From Bifidobacterium breve (GTDB lineage Bacteria > Actinomycetota > Acidimicrobiia > Acidimicrobiales > Ilumatobacteraceae), in assembly GCA_945869715.1 (NCBI GenBank), contig CAMBPP010000014.1, forward strand, positions 1-18,274: a stretch of DNA of 18,274 nt, written 5' to 3'. The notes below the pieces were generated by a model. The model was given only the letters and a program-made list of their open reading frames with translations, did no database searches and was not told the DNA's origin. The translations under genes were made by a program, and so were the position numbers. Below are positions 1 to 5,891 of the stretch, one piece after another. The stretch's first letter is position 1; every line of letters starts with the position of its first letter.

Positions 1-73
1 CAAACTTGACCCCTGCGCTTGAGCGCTCGGGCCTTTTGTTTCCGGCCCACTGATAACCTGACCACCGCTACTT

Positions 74-149
74 GGCCCCATCGTCTAGTGGCCTAGGACA
101 CCACCCTCTCAAGGTGGCGGCACGGGTTCGAATCCCGTTGGGGCTGCCA
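74..149 (+). tRNA. tRNA-Glu (anticodon CTC), CCA encoded
   Basis: The sequence folds as a full cloverleaf. The acceptor stem pairs 74-80 with 139-145, with a G-T wobble at the first pair. The anticodon stem pairs 101-105 with 113-117 around the loop C-T-CTC-A-A, so the anticodon at 108-110 is CTC, which reads GAG (Glu). The T arm at 122-138 carries the GTTCGAATC-type loop. The discriminator base is G146 and the CCA end (147-149) is encoded. A TAACCT hexamer at 54-59 could be its -10 box, but no convincing -35 is seen. Bases 1-53 hold no gene I can support. Confidence 0.96.
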
Positions 150-182
150 ATTAATGCTCTCCTTCGCCCTGTGGTGTTGAGG

Positions 183-211
183 TGCACAAATGGACTCCGA
201 ATTTTTATTAT
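183..211 (+). promoter_or_regulatory. Candidate sigma70-type promoter for the rhodopsin gene
   Basis: TGCACA at 183-188 (four of six matches to TTGACA) is followed after 17 nt by TATTAT at 206-211. This would give a leader of roughly 54 nt before the rhodopsin ATG at 272. A G-run at 260-264, seven nt before the ATG, can pair with the anti-Shine-Dalgarno through one G-U pair. Unlike most other genes here, the rhodopsin would then be made from a leadered transcript. It is a pattern match only. Confidence 0.35.
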
Positions 212-271
212 GTTGGAATTGAGCGGGACAAAAGTTCCGTTAATGACAAACTAGTAAGTGGGGGTAGAAAA

Positions 272-985
272 ATGAAAACCGTTTTTGAAGACAGTGATCT
301 AAATAGTCTGGTACTGAACGTACTTTCTTTTGGAACAGCTGTGATGCTCGGTGCGTTCGTTTATTTTCTAACGCAAGTTAAGAGTGTGGCAAAGCAGTAC
401 CAAGCCGGTGTCGCAGTGTCGGCAGTCGTCGTGGGAATCGCTGGTTACCACTACTTCAGAATGTGGAGTGATTGGGGTAACGGCTATGTGAATGAAGGAT
501 ACCGTTACGCCGATTGGCTGATTACAGTTCCATTGCTCGTTATTGAGTTGCTCATTGTGTTGGGTGTTACTGCAGATCGTCGCAAGAAATTGATGACGAC
601 TTTGGTACCGGCAACTGTGCTCATGATCGGACTTGGCTACCCAGGTGAAACCGCAGACAGCGATGGAACGAAGTGGACCTTTTGGATCCTCGCAATGTTG
701 CCATTCATCTACATCTTGTTCACCTTGTCGGGTGAGCTCAAGGCTGCCGGATCACGTGAAAAGGGTGCGGTTGCATCATCAATTAAGAATGCAACAACAA
801 TTCTGTTGGTCACTTGGTTGGTGTATCCAATCGGCTACTTGTTCCCAGTGATCTTCGATGCTGGCAACGAGGGTGCAGAAACTGCACGTCAACTTGCTTA
901 CACCCTGGCCGACATTACGGCTAAGGGCTTGTATGGTTTGATGATTCTGAACATTGCTAAGGCTCGTTCAGGCGATTCCAACTAG
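272..985 (+). CDS. Proton-pumping microbial rhodopsin (proteorhodopsin/actinorhodopsin type)
   Basis: This 237-aa, seven-helix retinal protein should pump protons out of the cell in light. Helices lie near residues 14-34, 45-63, 80-97, 107-124, 134-153, 172-193 and 205-228. By comparison with green proteorhodopsin, His60 matches H75, Arg78 matches R94, Asp81 is the proton acceptor (D97), Thr85 matches T101 and Glu92 is the donor (E108). This is the DTE motif of outward H+ pumps. Leu89 matches position 105, which predicts green absorption. Asp214 and Lys218 in helix G match D227 and the retinal Schiff-base lysine K231. The frame is open upstream to a GTG at 182, but that extension is hydrophilic and atypical, so ATG 272 with the G-run at 260-264 is preferred. 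No retinal or carotenoid synthesis gene is in the window. The clade (actinorhodopsin, marine actinobacterial or acidirhodopsin) cannot be settled without a tree. Confidence 0.95.
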   Translation: MKTVFEDSDLNSLVLNVLSFGTAVMLGAFVYFLTQVKSVAKQYQAGVAVSAVVVGIAGYHYFRMWSDWGNGYVNEGYRYADWLITVPLLVIELLIVLGVTADRRKKLMTTLVPATVLMIGLGYPGETADSDGTKWTFWILAMLPFIYILFTLSGELKAAGSREKGAVASSIKNATTILLVTWLVYPIGYLFPVIFDAGNEGAETARQLAYTLADITAKGLYGLMILNIAKARSGDSN

Positions 986-996
986 AAAAAGTTTTT

Positions 997-1041
997 AAGG
1001 GTGGACGTGCGGCAATAGTTCGCACGTCTACCCCTTTTTTT
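997..1041 (+). terminator. Rho-independent terminator of the rhodopsin gene
   Basis: The left arm at about 997-1011 pairs with the right arm at about 1021-1036, whose core is GACGTGCG against CGCACGTC, with a small loop at about 1012-1020. A run of T follows at 1035-1041. It starts 12 nt after the rhodopsin stop and should separate rhodopsin from the small genes behind it. Confidence 0.85.
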
Positions 1042-1052
1042 CTTGTATGGGT

Positions 1053-1064
1053 TAAAGTGATTAG
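1053..1064 (+). promoter_or_regulatory. -10 box (TAAAGT) placed for a leaderless start at 1065
   Basis: TAAAGT at 1053-1058 is followed by exactly six nt (GATTAG) and then ATG 1065, which is the spacing expected when transcription begins at or next to the start codon. No -35 is evident; the region where it would lie falls in the rhodopsin terminator. Confidence 0.5.
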
Positions 1065-1253
1065 ATGAAGCCAAAACTCATTCTCCAAGTCTCTGTACTC
1101 CTGTCGGCTGCGGCGAGTTTGGCCTTGAGTATTTCACTGTATTTTGCAGGGGATGATCAAAGCGACAAACTCAACGGCATCTACGTTGGCGTGTGGGTTC
1201 CGTCAATTCTTGCGCTTGGCGCGTTTATGCTTGCTGGTCAGAGAGGTAAATAA
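1065..1253 (+). CDS. Small two-helix membrane protein, function unknown
   Basis: This 62-aa protein has two predicted membrane helices (about residues 5-28 and 40-57) joined by a polar loop with D-D-Q-S-D-K. The second helix begins with G-I-Y-V-G-V-W-V-P-S, a Trp/Pro/Gly pattern that looks constrained rather than random. I do not recognise a named family. ATG 1065 has a well-placed -10 box, and the TAA stop at 1251-1253 touches the ATG of the next gene, so the two are probably translated together. It lies 79 nt after the rhodopsin, beyond a terminator, so it may be expressed separately from it. A link to rhodopsin function is only a guess from position. Confidence 0.7.
   Translation: MKPKLILQVSVLLSAAASLALSISLYFAGDDQSDKLNGIYVGVWVPSILALGAFMLAGQRGK
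1241..1246 (+). promoter_or_regulatory. Shine-Dalgarno GAGAGG for the 36-aa gene
   Basis: GAGAGG at 1241-1246 lies seven nt before ATG 1254, within the last codons of the preceding gene. It supports the short downstream frame as a real, translated gene. Confidence 0.55.
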
Positions 1254-1364
1254 ATGTCTGAAGCAACCCTGTTTTCTTTTGGTGCTGTCATTTTTTTCGT
1301 TGTTTTCACCGGTGCAATTTTATTTGGAATGGCAGCGATGAAGGAATACCAAGACAAAGGCTGA
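1254..1364 (+). CDS. 36-aa single-helix membrane protein, function unknown
   Basis: The short frame encodes 36 residues: a polar N-terminus (M-S-E-A-T), one hydrophobic helix at about residues 6-28 (rich in F, V, G, A), then a charged tail M-K-E-Y-Q-D-K-G. The ATG follows directly on the TAA of the 62-aa gene and has a Shine-Dalgarno seven nt upstream. This is classic stop-start coupling. A single helix with a charged end recalls small subunits of membrane complexes, but no family is recognised. The pair with the upstream gene suggests that the two proteins act together in the membrane. It is easily missed by gene callers because of its length. Confidence 0.6.
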   Translation: MSEATLFSFGAVIFFVVFTGAILFGMAAMKEYQDKG

Positions 1365-1385
1365 GCGGTTATTCCTTGTTTGATT

Positions 1386-1424
1386 GACCCACTCGAACAC
1401 GCGTTATACGCATTCGAATGGGTC
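1386..1424. terminator. Long inverted repeat between convergent genes
   Basis: The arms at 1386-1397 and 1413-1424 (GACCCA-x-TCGAA against its complement, one mismatch) enclose a further small GCG/CGC stem. It sits between the stop of the 36-aa gene (1364) and the stop of the facing gene (1465), so it probably ends transcription from one or both sides. No clear T-run follows on either strand, which weakens the intrinsic-terminator reading. Confidence 0.5.
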
Positions 1425-1464
1425 TCACAAAGGGTCTTCAGTGAGCCTCAACGGCCTGCTTCTC

Positions 1465-2025
1465 TTAGTAGCCAGTTGTCGTAGTCGGTGACTTTTTAAC
1501 AGCGGTTGTCGGTGGTGTCTTGACAGCGGTTGTCGGTGGTGTCTTTTTGACGGCGGTTGTTGGGGTTGTCTTTTTGACGGCAGTAGTCGGCGGCGTCTTT
1601 TTAACAGTTGTTGTTGGTGATTTCTTAACTGTCGTCGTTGGCGCAGTTTTAGTACCGGTGAGCTTGGTGTACCTGGTCTGCGCAACGCTCAATTGAGCTG
1701 CAGCCAGTTCGTTTGATTCGATGAGACCTTTGAGTTGGTCTGCAGTCATTTGATTTATTTGTGCTGAAGTCCAACCTAAGGTTTGCGAGGCACTCAAACC
1801 TTGCATGACGTTCCAATCAAACTTTGTAATTTGCGCTTTTAACAGCCATGAAATGTTTGTCGCCGAGAGCTTTGGCCTGCATTCGTATGCCTCATCGGCA
1901 GTCAATGCCCGAAGTGTTGTCTTGGTCCACTCTGTTTTGCACATTGAGGACATTGCACTCGCGGCGTTTGGCGCCATTCCGGCTAGGCCTAATGACAATG
2001 CGAGCATGGCGGTAATTTTTTTCAT
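1465..2025 (-). CDS. Exported protein with Lys/Thr/Pro tandem-repeat tail
   Basis: This 186-aa protein has a classical signal peptide: M-K-K start, hydrophobic core at about 5-17, and a likely cut after A-A-S-A near residue 24. The mature part (about 25-124) is mainly helical. It has two cysteines (29 and 49) that could form a disulfide and repeated L-(S/T)-A-x-Q-type stretches. Residues 125-185 are about seven units of the type K-K-T-P-P-T-T-A-V. This tail is positively charged and Thr-rich and could span or stick to the cell wall, or carry O-glycans; both are inferences. I recognise no family. TATACC at 2050-2045 on the minus strand is a possible -10 box, 19 nt before the ATG. It is transcribed away from uppP. 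Confidence 0.85.
   Translation of the reverse strand: MKKITAMLALSLGLAGMAPNAASAMSSMCKTEWTKTTLRALTADEAYECRPKLSATNISWLLKAQITKFDWNVMQGLSASQTLGWTSAQINQMTADQLKGLIESNELAAAQLSVAQTRYTKLTGTKTAPTTTVKKSPTTTVKKTPPTTAVKKTTPTTAVKKTPPTTAVKTPPTTAVKKSPTTTTGY
1471..1653 (-). repeat. 27-nt in-frame tandem repeat (about seven units)
   Basis: The 3' end of the exported-protein gene consists of units of 9 codons coding for variants of K-K-T-P-P-T-T-A-V. Two units have only 8 codons (K-K-S-P-T-T-T-V and K-T-P-P-T-T-A-V), so changes occurred in whole codons and kept the frame. Such arrays tend to vary in copy number between strains. Confidence 0.85.
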
Positions 2026-2146
2026 TTCAGTCTTTCTGTTGGAGGGTATAAACAGTGGCTATGTTATCAAAATCGCTTAAAATCATGAATCTGTTTGGCA
2101 ATCGATAAATAAAATTCACGTTCCCGTCACTTCGGGTCAAAGTTGG

Positions 2147-2163
2147 TACTGTCAATAACAGTT
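2147..2163 (+). promoter_or_regulatory. Possible -10 box (TACTGT) for uppP
   Basis: TACTGT at 2147-2152 lies 11 nt before ATG 2164, which would give a leader of only a few nt. The 138-nt gap from 2026 to 2163 separates divergent genes and holds no other feature I can support. Confidence 0.3.
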
Positions 2164-2985
2164 ATGACGCCTCTCTCGGTTTTAGATGCTGTTGTGCTCG
2201 GCATCGTCGAGGGCATTACAGAGTTTCTGCCTATCTCGTCAACGGGGCATCTTCTTGTTACTCAGCATCTTTTAGGTTTGGGCGATGAAACAGGAAAAGT
2301 AGCGGCCGATACCTATGCCATTGCCATTCAACTTGGTGCCATTTTGGCGGTTGTCGCCTTGTATCGCCAGCGCATTGTGAGCATGGCGAAAGGCATTGTT
2401 GGCAAAGATGCAGAGGGTCGCAACATCTTGACGTTGCTTGCCTGTGCGTTCCTTCCTGCGGCAGTCATAGGAGTTGCCTTTGGCGACAGCATTAAAGACA
2501 AGTTGTTTACACCGTGGGCAATAGTTGCAGCGTGGGCAGCAGGTGGCGTTTTCCTTTTGTGGTGGAAGCCATCGCACGGTGCGCGCAATATTTCCGACAT
2601 CACGTTGAAGAATGCATTCATCATTGGCGTCGTACAGGCGTTGGCAATGTGGCCCGGGGTCAGCAGAAGCCTCATCACTATTGTTGCGGCGCTTCTGGTG
2701 GGATGTTCAATGGCGGCTGCTTTGGAGTTCAGTTTCTTATTGGGCCTTGCGACATTGGCAGCAGCGACTGCCTTTGACCTGGCCAAAAACGGAGACGAAT
2801 TAGTAAATGCTTACGGCTGGGGAACTCCGATCTTGGGTGCGGTAGTGGCCTTTATTACCGCGATTGTTGCTGTGAAATGGCTGGTGCGGTACTTGTCGGC
2901 ACGCCCACTTGCGCGGTTTGGCTGGTATCGCCTGGCGGCGGCTGCGGTCACCGCTGTGCTGATAATCAGCAACACAATTGGGTGA
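2164..2985 (+). CDS. uppP: Undecaprenyl-diphosphatase UppP (BacA family)
   Basis: This membrane enzyme removes a phosphate from undecaprenyl diphosphate at the outer face of the membrane, recycling the lipid carrier for peptidoglycan and other envelope polymers, and often raises bacitracin tolerance. The 273-aa product has both family signatures: E-G-I-T-E-F-L-P-I-S-S-T-G-H (residues 16-29, with the conserved Glu pair, Ser and His) and P-G-V-S-R-S (164-169, with the catalytic Arg168). The rest is a run of hydrophobic helices, and the length is normal. A TTG at 2143 would add seven residues, but ATG 2164 gives the usual short N-terminus. It is followed 16 nt later by a SnoaL-like gene. Confidence 0.95.
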   Translation: MTPLSVLDAVVLGIVEGITEFLPISSTGHLLVTQHLLGLGDETGKVAADTYAIAIQLGAILAVVALYRQRIVSMAKGIVGKDAEGRNILTLLACAFLPAAVIGVAFGDSIKDKLFTPWAIVAAWAAGGVFLLWWKPSHGARNISDITLKNAFIIGVVQALAMWPGVSRSLITIVAALLVGCSMAAALEFSFLLGLATLAAATAFDLAKNGDELVNAYGWGTPILGAVVAFITAIVAVKWLVRYLSARPLARFGWYRLAAAAVTAVLIISNTIG

Positions 2986-2987
2986 AC

Positions 2988-3001
2988 TACAGTTCGCTTC
3001 T
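2988..3001 (+). promoter_or_regulatory. -10 box (TACAGT) for the SnoaL-like gene
   Basis: TACAGT at 2988-2993 begins three nt after the uppP stop and ends eight nt before ATG 3002. It suggests that the downstream gene has its own near-leaderless promoter although it lies close behind uppP. Confidence 0.45.
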
Positions 3002-3502
3002 ATGACGACACCTCAAGAACTCAATGGTCCATTGTCTCCAGAAGCAGCCATTGCGGCAGAGCGCGCGATGCGCCGTTGTATTTTAAATTATTGCCTTGGC
3101 ATCGACCGTTGCGACCCAGAACTTGTTGCTTCAGCATTCCATGCTGATGGCACCGCAGACTACGGATCATTTAAAGGTCTAGGCGCCGACTTTGCAAAGC
3201 ATGCGACAACCAGTTTGCGTGGGTATGCCATTGCAACAAAGCATTTCCCTTCCGACACCGTGTTTAGCTTTACTTCGCTCACCACAGCAGAAGCTGAAAC
3301 GCAAGTGCTGGCATGGCATCGGTGCAGTAACGACGGTGGCGAGTACCTAGAAAATTTTGCAGGTCGCTACTTCGACACTTTTGAATTGCGCAATGGCGAT
3401 TGGCGTATTGCGCATCGTCGTCTCACCCACGACTGGAACCAGAAGTTGATGGTGGAGCCAGCATTTGCGCCCGACCGTTTCGTTCAATCACCCCGCAAGT
3501 AG
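3002..3502 (+). CDS. SnoaL-like / NTF2-superfamily protein
   Basis: The 166-aa product has the pattern of the SnoaL-like cone fold: an N-terminal helix (A-E-R-A-M-R-R-C-I-L-N-Y-C-L-G-I-D-R-C-D), then F-H-A-D-G-T-A-D-Y-G, a central segment with T-K-H-F, and a C-terminal sheet ending in W-R-I-A-H-R-R-L-T-H-D-W. Members include polyketide cyclases, small dehydratases and steroid isomerase relatives, and many are of unknown function. No substrate can be given. A TTG at 2978 would overlap uppP; ATG 3002 is preferred because of the -10 box in front of it. Its last 15 nt overlap the 3' end of the convergent SGNH gene. Confidence 0.8.
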   Translation: MTTPQELNGPLSPEAAIAAERAMRRCILNYCLGIDRCDPELVASAFHADGTADYGSFKGLGADFAKHATTSLRGYAIATKHFPSDTVFSFTSLTTAEAETQVLAWHRCSNDGGEYLENFAGRYFDTFELRNGDWRIAHRRLTHDWNQKLMVEPAFAPDRFVQSPRK

Positions 3503-4255
3503 GGAAGTGGTGGTGGTTTCTGCCACCACGGTTGTAGTGGTCGATGTCGTTGTTGACGTCGTTGTCGTTGTGCCCCGTGAACGACGAATATGGATGACTT
3601 CACCAATTGCCTTACTGAGATAACGTGCCAAGTTTGTGCCGCCCCCACGGCTCATGTGAATGCGATCGCCACTAAACCAACTCAATTTTCCCAGTGAGAA
3701 TTCGTTCCAGTCGTAGAGGAAGAACTTCGGGTCAGATTTGGCTACGCGGCGCAAGATGGCATTAAACCGTTTGGCTTTTTCAGTGACATTTCCATTTTCG
3801 CGGTAGGTAAGCCAAATGATGGACACTTTTTGTTTTTTGGCTTCGTCACGAAACTTTTTAGTGGCATCGAAGAAAACTTCATCGCTGAATTCGTTGTAGC
3901 CAGTAGCAACGATGATGACATCACTGAATTTTCCTCGTGCATTTTTGAATCGTTCAAGGGCGCTTTCTTTTGTCTCGGGAATGCACCCTGAACGTGTTAG
4001 CAATTGGCATGGCTGGGCCGCGTATATCACTGGATGTTTCTTGTCGAGCTCCTTGAGAGCTGAGTCAAAAACACCGAGCACGGCCATCATCGAATCACCC
4101 ACAATGAGTGCTTCGGGTCGCGAGTCTTTCTTGGCGAATGCGCTGTTTGCATTAACCGAGAGTGCGCCGATACCAACACTGATGCAACTCAACACAGCAA
4201 CGCCGGAAAGAAAACTAGTTTTGTAGTGGCAAAAGTATGCGAGAGGCTTCTTCAA
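3488..4255 (-). CDS. Exported SGNH/GDSL-type hydrolase with Thr-rich tail
   Basis: The product is a probable serine esterase or acyl hydrolase acting outside the cytoplasm. From TTG 4255 it is 255 aa. It has a signal peptide (K-K near the start, hydrophobic stretch at about 13-32, A-F-A near 41), block I G-D-S with Ser55, block III G-Y-N with Asn121, and block V D-R-I-H with Asp197 and His200. This makes a complete SGNH catalytic set. The C-terminal 25 residues are mostly Thr and Ser. The frame extends upstream to 4342, but that part is a shadow of the LLM gene's 3' end. TTG 4255 gives a sensible signal peptide and a 41-nt overlap with the LLM gene, so it is probably co-transcribed with it. 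The start is uncertain. Substrates could be O-acetylated wall polymers or lipids; the sequence does not tell. Confidence 0.75.
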   Translation of the reverse strand: MKKPLAYFCHYKTSFLSGVAVLSCISVGIGALSVNANSAFAKKDSRPEALIVGDSMMAVLGVFDSALKELDKKHPVIYAAQPCQLLTRSGCIPETKESALERFKNARGKFSDVIIVATGYNEFSDEVFFDATKKFRDEAKKQKVSIIWLTYRENGNVTEKAKRFNAILRRVAKSDPKFFLYDWNEFSLGKLSWFSGDRIHMSRGGGTNLARYLSKAIGEVIHIRRSRGTTTTTSTTTSTTTTVVAETTTTSLLAG

Positions 4256-5120
4256 GATGGCTGATCCAATGTGTAGCGCTGGTGGGTTCCACAATAGGCA
4301 ATACAACAAACTTGCTTGCGCCAACTGAAATGAATTCCTCAATCATTTTGGTGAGTGCGTCCCAACTATTTGGAACAAGCACGCTGGGGTCGGCCAGATC
4401 GGGCCGGCGTGCAGCCAACCCCGCTATGAGTGCGTTGGGAACTTCGCCTAAGGCGTAGGGAATGAGTACTCCGAAGTGTTCAGGGTCAATGCTGCGATTG
4501 TGCTCTTTTGCGTGTTCGGTAATGGTGGCCCAACCTCCCTCGCCATCGGCCGGGGTGACAAATGAAGGAAGCCAACCATCGGCAGTTCGCCCAACGCGCT
4601 TCAACTCGCTTGGGGCAATACCGCCAAGCCATACCTCGGGTGGTTGCTGTTGAGGCTTTGGCAACACACGCAAGTTATTGAGTTGAAAAAATTCTCCATC
4701 GTGGTTGACCAACTCATCGGTCCAGCACTTGCGCACCACTTCAAGAGTTTCATTAAACAATTTCGCGCGGGTGGTGCGTTCCACTCCGAATGCTTGCTGC
4801 TCTGCAACATCGGCAACTCCTAAACCAAAGGCAGGGAGCAAGCGGCCATTCGACATGCGGTCGAGCGTGGCGAGCTGTTTGGCAAGAAGAACAGGATTAC
4901 GTCCAGGTAGCACCATGACACTCATGCCAAATTTCAATTTCTTCGTGCGTGCAGCAGCAACCGACATTGCTACTACTGGGTCGGGTGCTTCTGCGCCGAT
5001 GCGTTCACTGACCCACAGACTGTCGTACTTTAAGTCTTCAAGGGCATCGACAACATCAAAAAATGAAGTGTCATTGAGATGTGTCCGCACACCGAGGCCA
5101 TAACCAATGCGAACTTTCAT
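4215..5120 (-). CDS. LLM-class (luciferase-like) oxidoreductase, probably F420-dependent
   Basis: This 301-aa TIM-barrel protein of the bacterial luciferase family starts with the first strand M-K-V-R-I-G-Y-G-L-G. It then shows Y-D-S-L-W-V-S-E-R, K-L-K-F-G-M-S-V-M-V-L-P-G-R-N-P, the hallmark L-D-R-M-S-N-G-R-L-L-P-A-F-G-L-G near residue 100, and P-E-V-W-L-G-G with R-V-G-R-T-A-D-G-W-L near 170. In actinobacteria, relatives of this shape mostly use cofactor F420, though FMN cannot be excluded from sequence alone. The ATG at 5120 overlaps the stop of the upstream alpha/beta hydrolase gene as ATGA, so the two are translationally coupled. The exported SGNH gene follows. The substrate is unknown. 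Confidence 0.88.
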   Translation of the reverse strand: MKVRIGYGLGVRTHLNDTSFFDVVDALEDLKYDSLWVSERIGAEAPDPVVAMSVAAARTKKLKFGMSVMVLPGRNPVLLAKQLATLDRMSNGRLLPAFGLGVADVAEQQAFGVERTTRAKLFNETLEVVRKCWTDELVNHDGEFFQLNNLRVLPKPQQQPPEVWLGGIAPSELKRVGRTADGWLPSFVTPADGEGGWATITEHAKEHNRSIDPEHFGVLIPYALGEVPNALIAGLAARRPDLADPSVLVPNSWDALTKMIEEFISVGASKFVVLPIVEPTSATHWISHLEEASRILLPLQN

Positions 5121-5872
5121 GAGAGCACAATATTCGTGATGATGTCTGCGGTACTAGTTGTCATGGAAATAAATGGCGAATGGTCGGTGTTGAGGCTCAG
5201 CACAGTGCCGCACCGCTTGGCCATGATGCGTTGATGGTTGGGGTGAATGGCTTGGTCTTGCTCGCACACCACGTATGTGCTGGGAATTGTTTTCCAAGGT
5301 GCAGCACTTGTTGGTTGGCCAAGAGTGGCCATGGGCTGTGGCGAGAGTCGAGCAATTGCTGCGTCACTAACATTGGTGGGGCAGCAGCCATACAGCGCGT
5401 CGTGAGCTTTGGTGCAGTTGAGTACAAGCGTGCCACCACTCGCGCCATCGGGTCCGGGCAACATTGCTCCAGCCAACAAAGTGTCTTCAGTGGGAAGTGA
5501 TGCGGCAAGACCGCCCACACTTTCGCCTTCATCGAGGCAAAATGCAGTGAGATACAACAGGTGTTGCACAGGAGCAGATATTGAGTTGCTCAAAATGTGT
5601 GCGGCTTCACCAATGACTCCGCCACCATATGAGTGGCCCACAAGCACCACGGGTCTGCCTATTTTGCAGGCGACGTCGGCAACATGTTGGGCGTCGCCAT
5701 GCATATCGGAAAGTGGCAATGTAGAAGCCCCATGACCAGGTAAATCGATGGCCAAAGAGGCGATTCCACGCTGATCGAGCTCGCTTTGCAGTGCGGCCCA
5801 GCACCATGCGCCGTGCCACGCACCATGTACGAGAAGCACCATTGGCCGTAAAACTGTGTCGGAGGTTTCCAT
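5117..5872 (-). CDS. Alpha/beta-fold hydrolase
   Basis: The 251-aa product carries the oxyanion segment V-H-G-A-W-H-G-A-W-C-W (residues 15-25), the nucleophile elbow G-H-S-Y-G-G with Ser81, and a C-terminal T-D-H-S-P-F with the catalytic His near residue 231. The H-G-A-W-H-G-A-W-C-W form recalls the methylesterase/hydroxynitrile lyase-like branch, so a small ester is a reasonable substrate, but this is an inference. The frame runs upstream to 6004 across the divergent SDR gene, so that part is not coding here. ATG 5881 and ATG 5872 are both possible. ATG 5872 is preferred because TACGAT (5885-5880, minus strand) lies exactly seven nt before it. It is the first gene of a probable operon with the LLM and SGNH genes. 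Confidence 0.85.
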   Translation of the reverse strand: METSDTVLRPMVLLVHGAWHGAWCWAALQSELDQRGIASLAIDLPGHGASTLPLSDMHGDAQHVADVACKIGRPVVLVGHSYGGGVIGEAAHILSNSISAPVQHLLYLTAFCLDEGESVGGLAASLPTEDTLLAGAMLPGPDGASGGTLVLNCTKAHDALYGCCPTNVSDAAIARLSPQPMATLGQPTSAAPWKTIPSTYVVCEQDQAIHPNHQRIMAKRCGTVLSLNTDHSPFISMTTSTADIITNIVLS

Positions 5873-5878
5873 ATCTGT

Positions 5879-5891
5879 CATCGTAGTAACC
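5879..5891. promoter_or_regulatory. Overlapping divergent -10 boxes
   Basis: On the minus strand TACGAT (5885-5880) lies seven nt before ATG 5872 of the alpha/beta hydrolase. On the plus strand CATCGT (5879-5884) lies seven nt before GTG 5892 of the SDR gene. The two hexamers cover almost the same base pairs, so one near-symmetric site could serve both directions. The plus-strand match is the weaker of the two. Confidence 0.4.

Noticed and set aside
29..48. Small GGGCC/GGCCC hairpin before the tRNA
   Set aside because: The stem is only five bp with a 10-nt loop and no T-run; it is too weak to call a terminator or regulatory element.
72..254. Open frame of 60 codons across the tRNA-Glu and the rhodopsin leader
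   Set aside because: It runs through a clear tRNA gene, has no ribosome binding site, and its translation has no protein-like pattern.
182..271. N-terminal extension of the rhodopsin from GTG 182
   Set aside because: The 30 extra residues are polar and unlike a rhodopsin N-terminus or signal peptide; ATG 272 has a G-run at the right distance.
1386..1424. Attachment-site copy of the tRNA-Glu 3' end
   Set aside because: Only the heptamer TTCGAAT is shared with the T loop, far too short, and no integrase is present.
1471..1653. CRISPR-like array
   Set aside because: The units are contiguous, in frame and coding, with no unique spacers.
1425..1685. Arg/Gln-rich frame opposite and within the repeat tail on the minus strand
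   Set aside because: It is the shifted reading of the 27-nt tandem repeat of the exported-protein gene; its repetitive look comes from that gene.
4256..4342. Upstream extension of the SGNH gene to ATG 4342
   Set aside because: It lies inside the LLM coding region in another frame and puts a non-signal segment ahead of the signal peptide.
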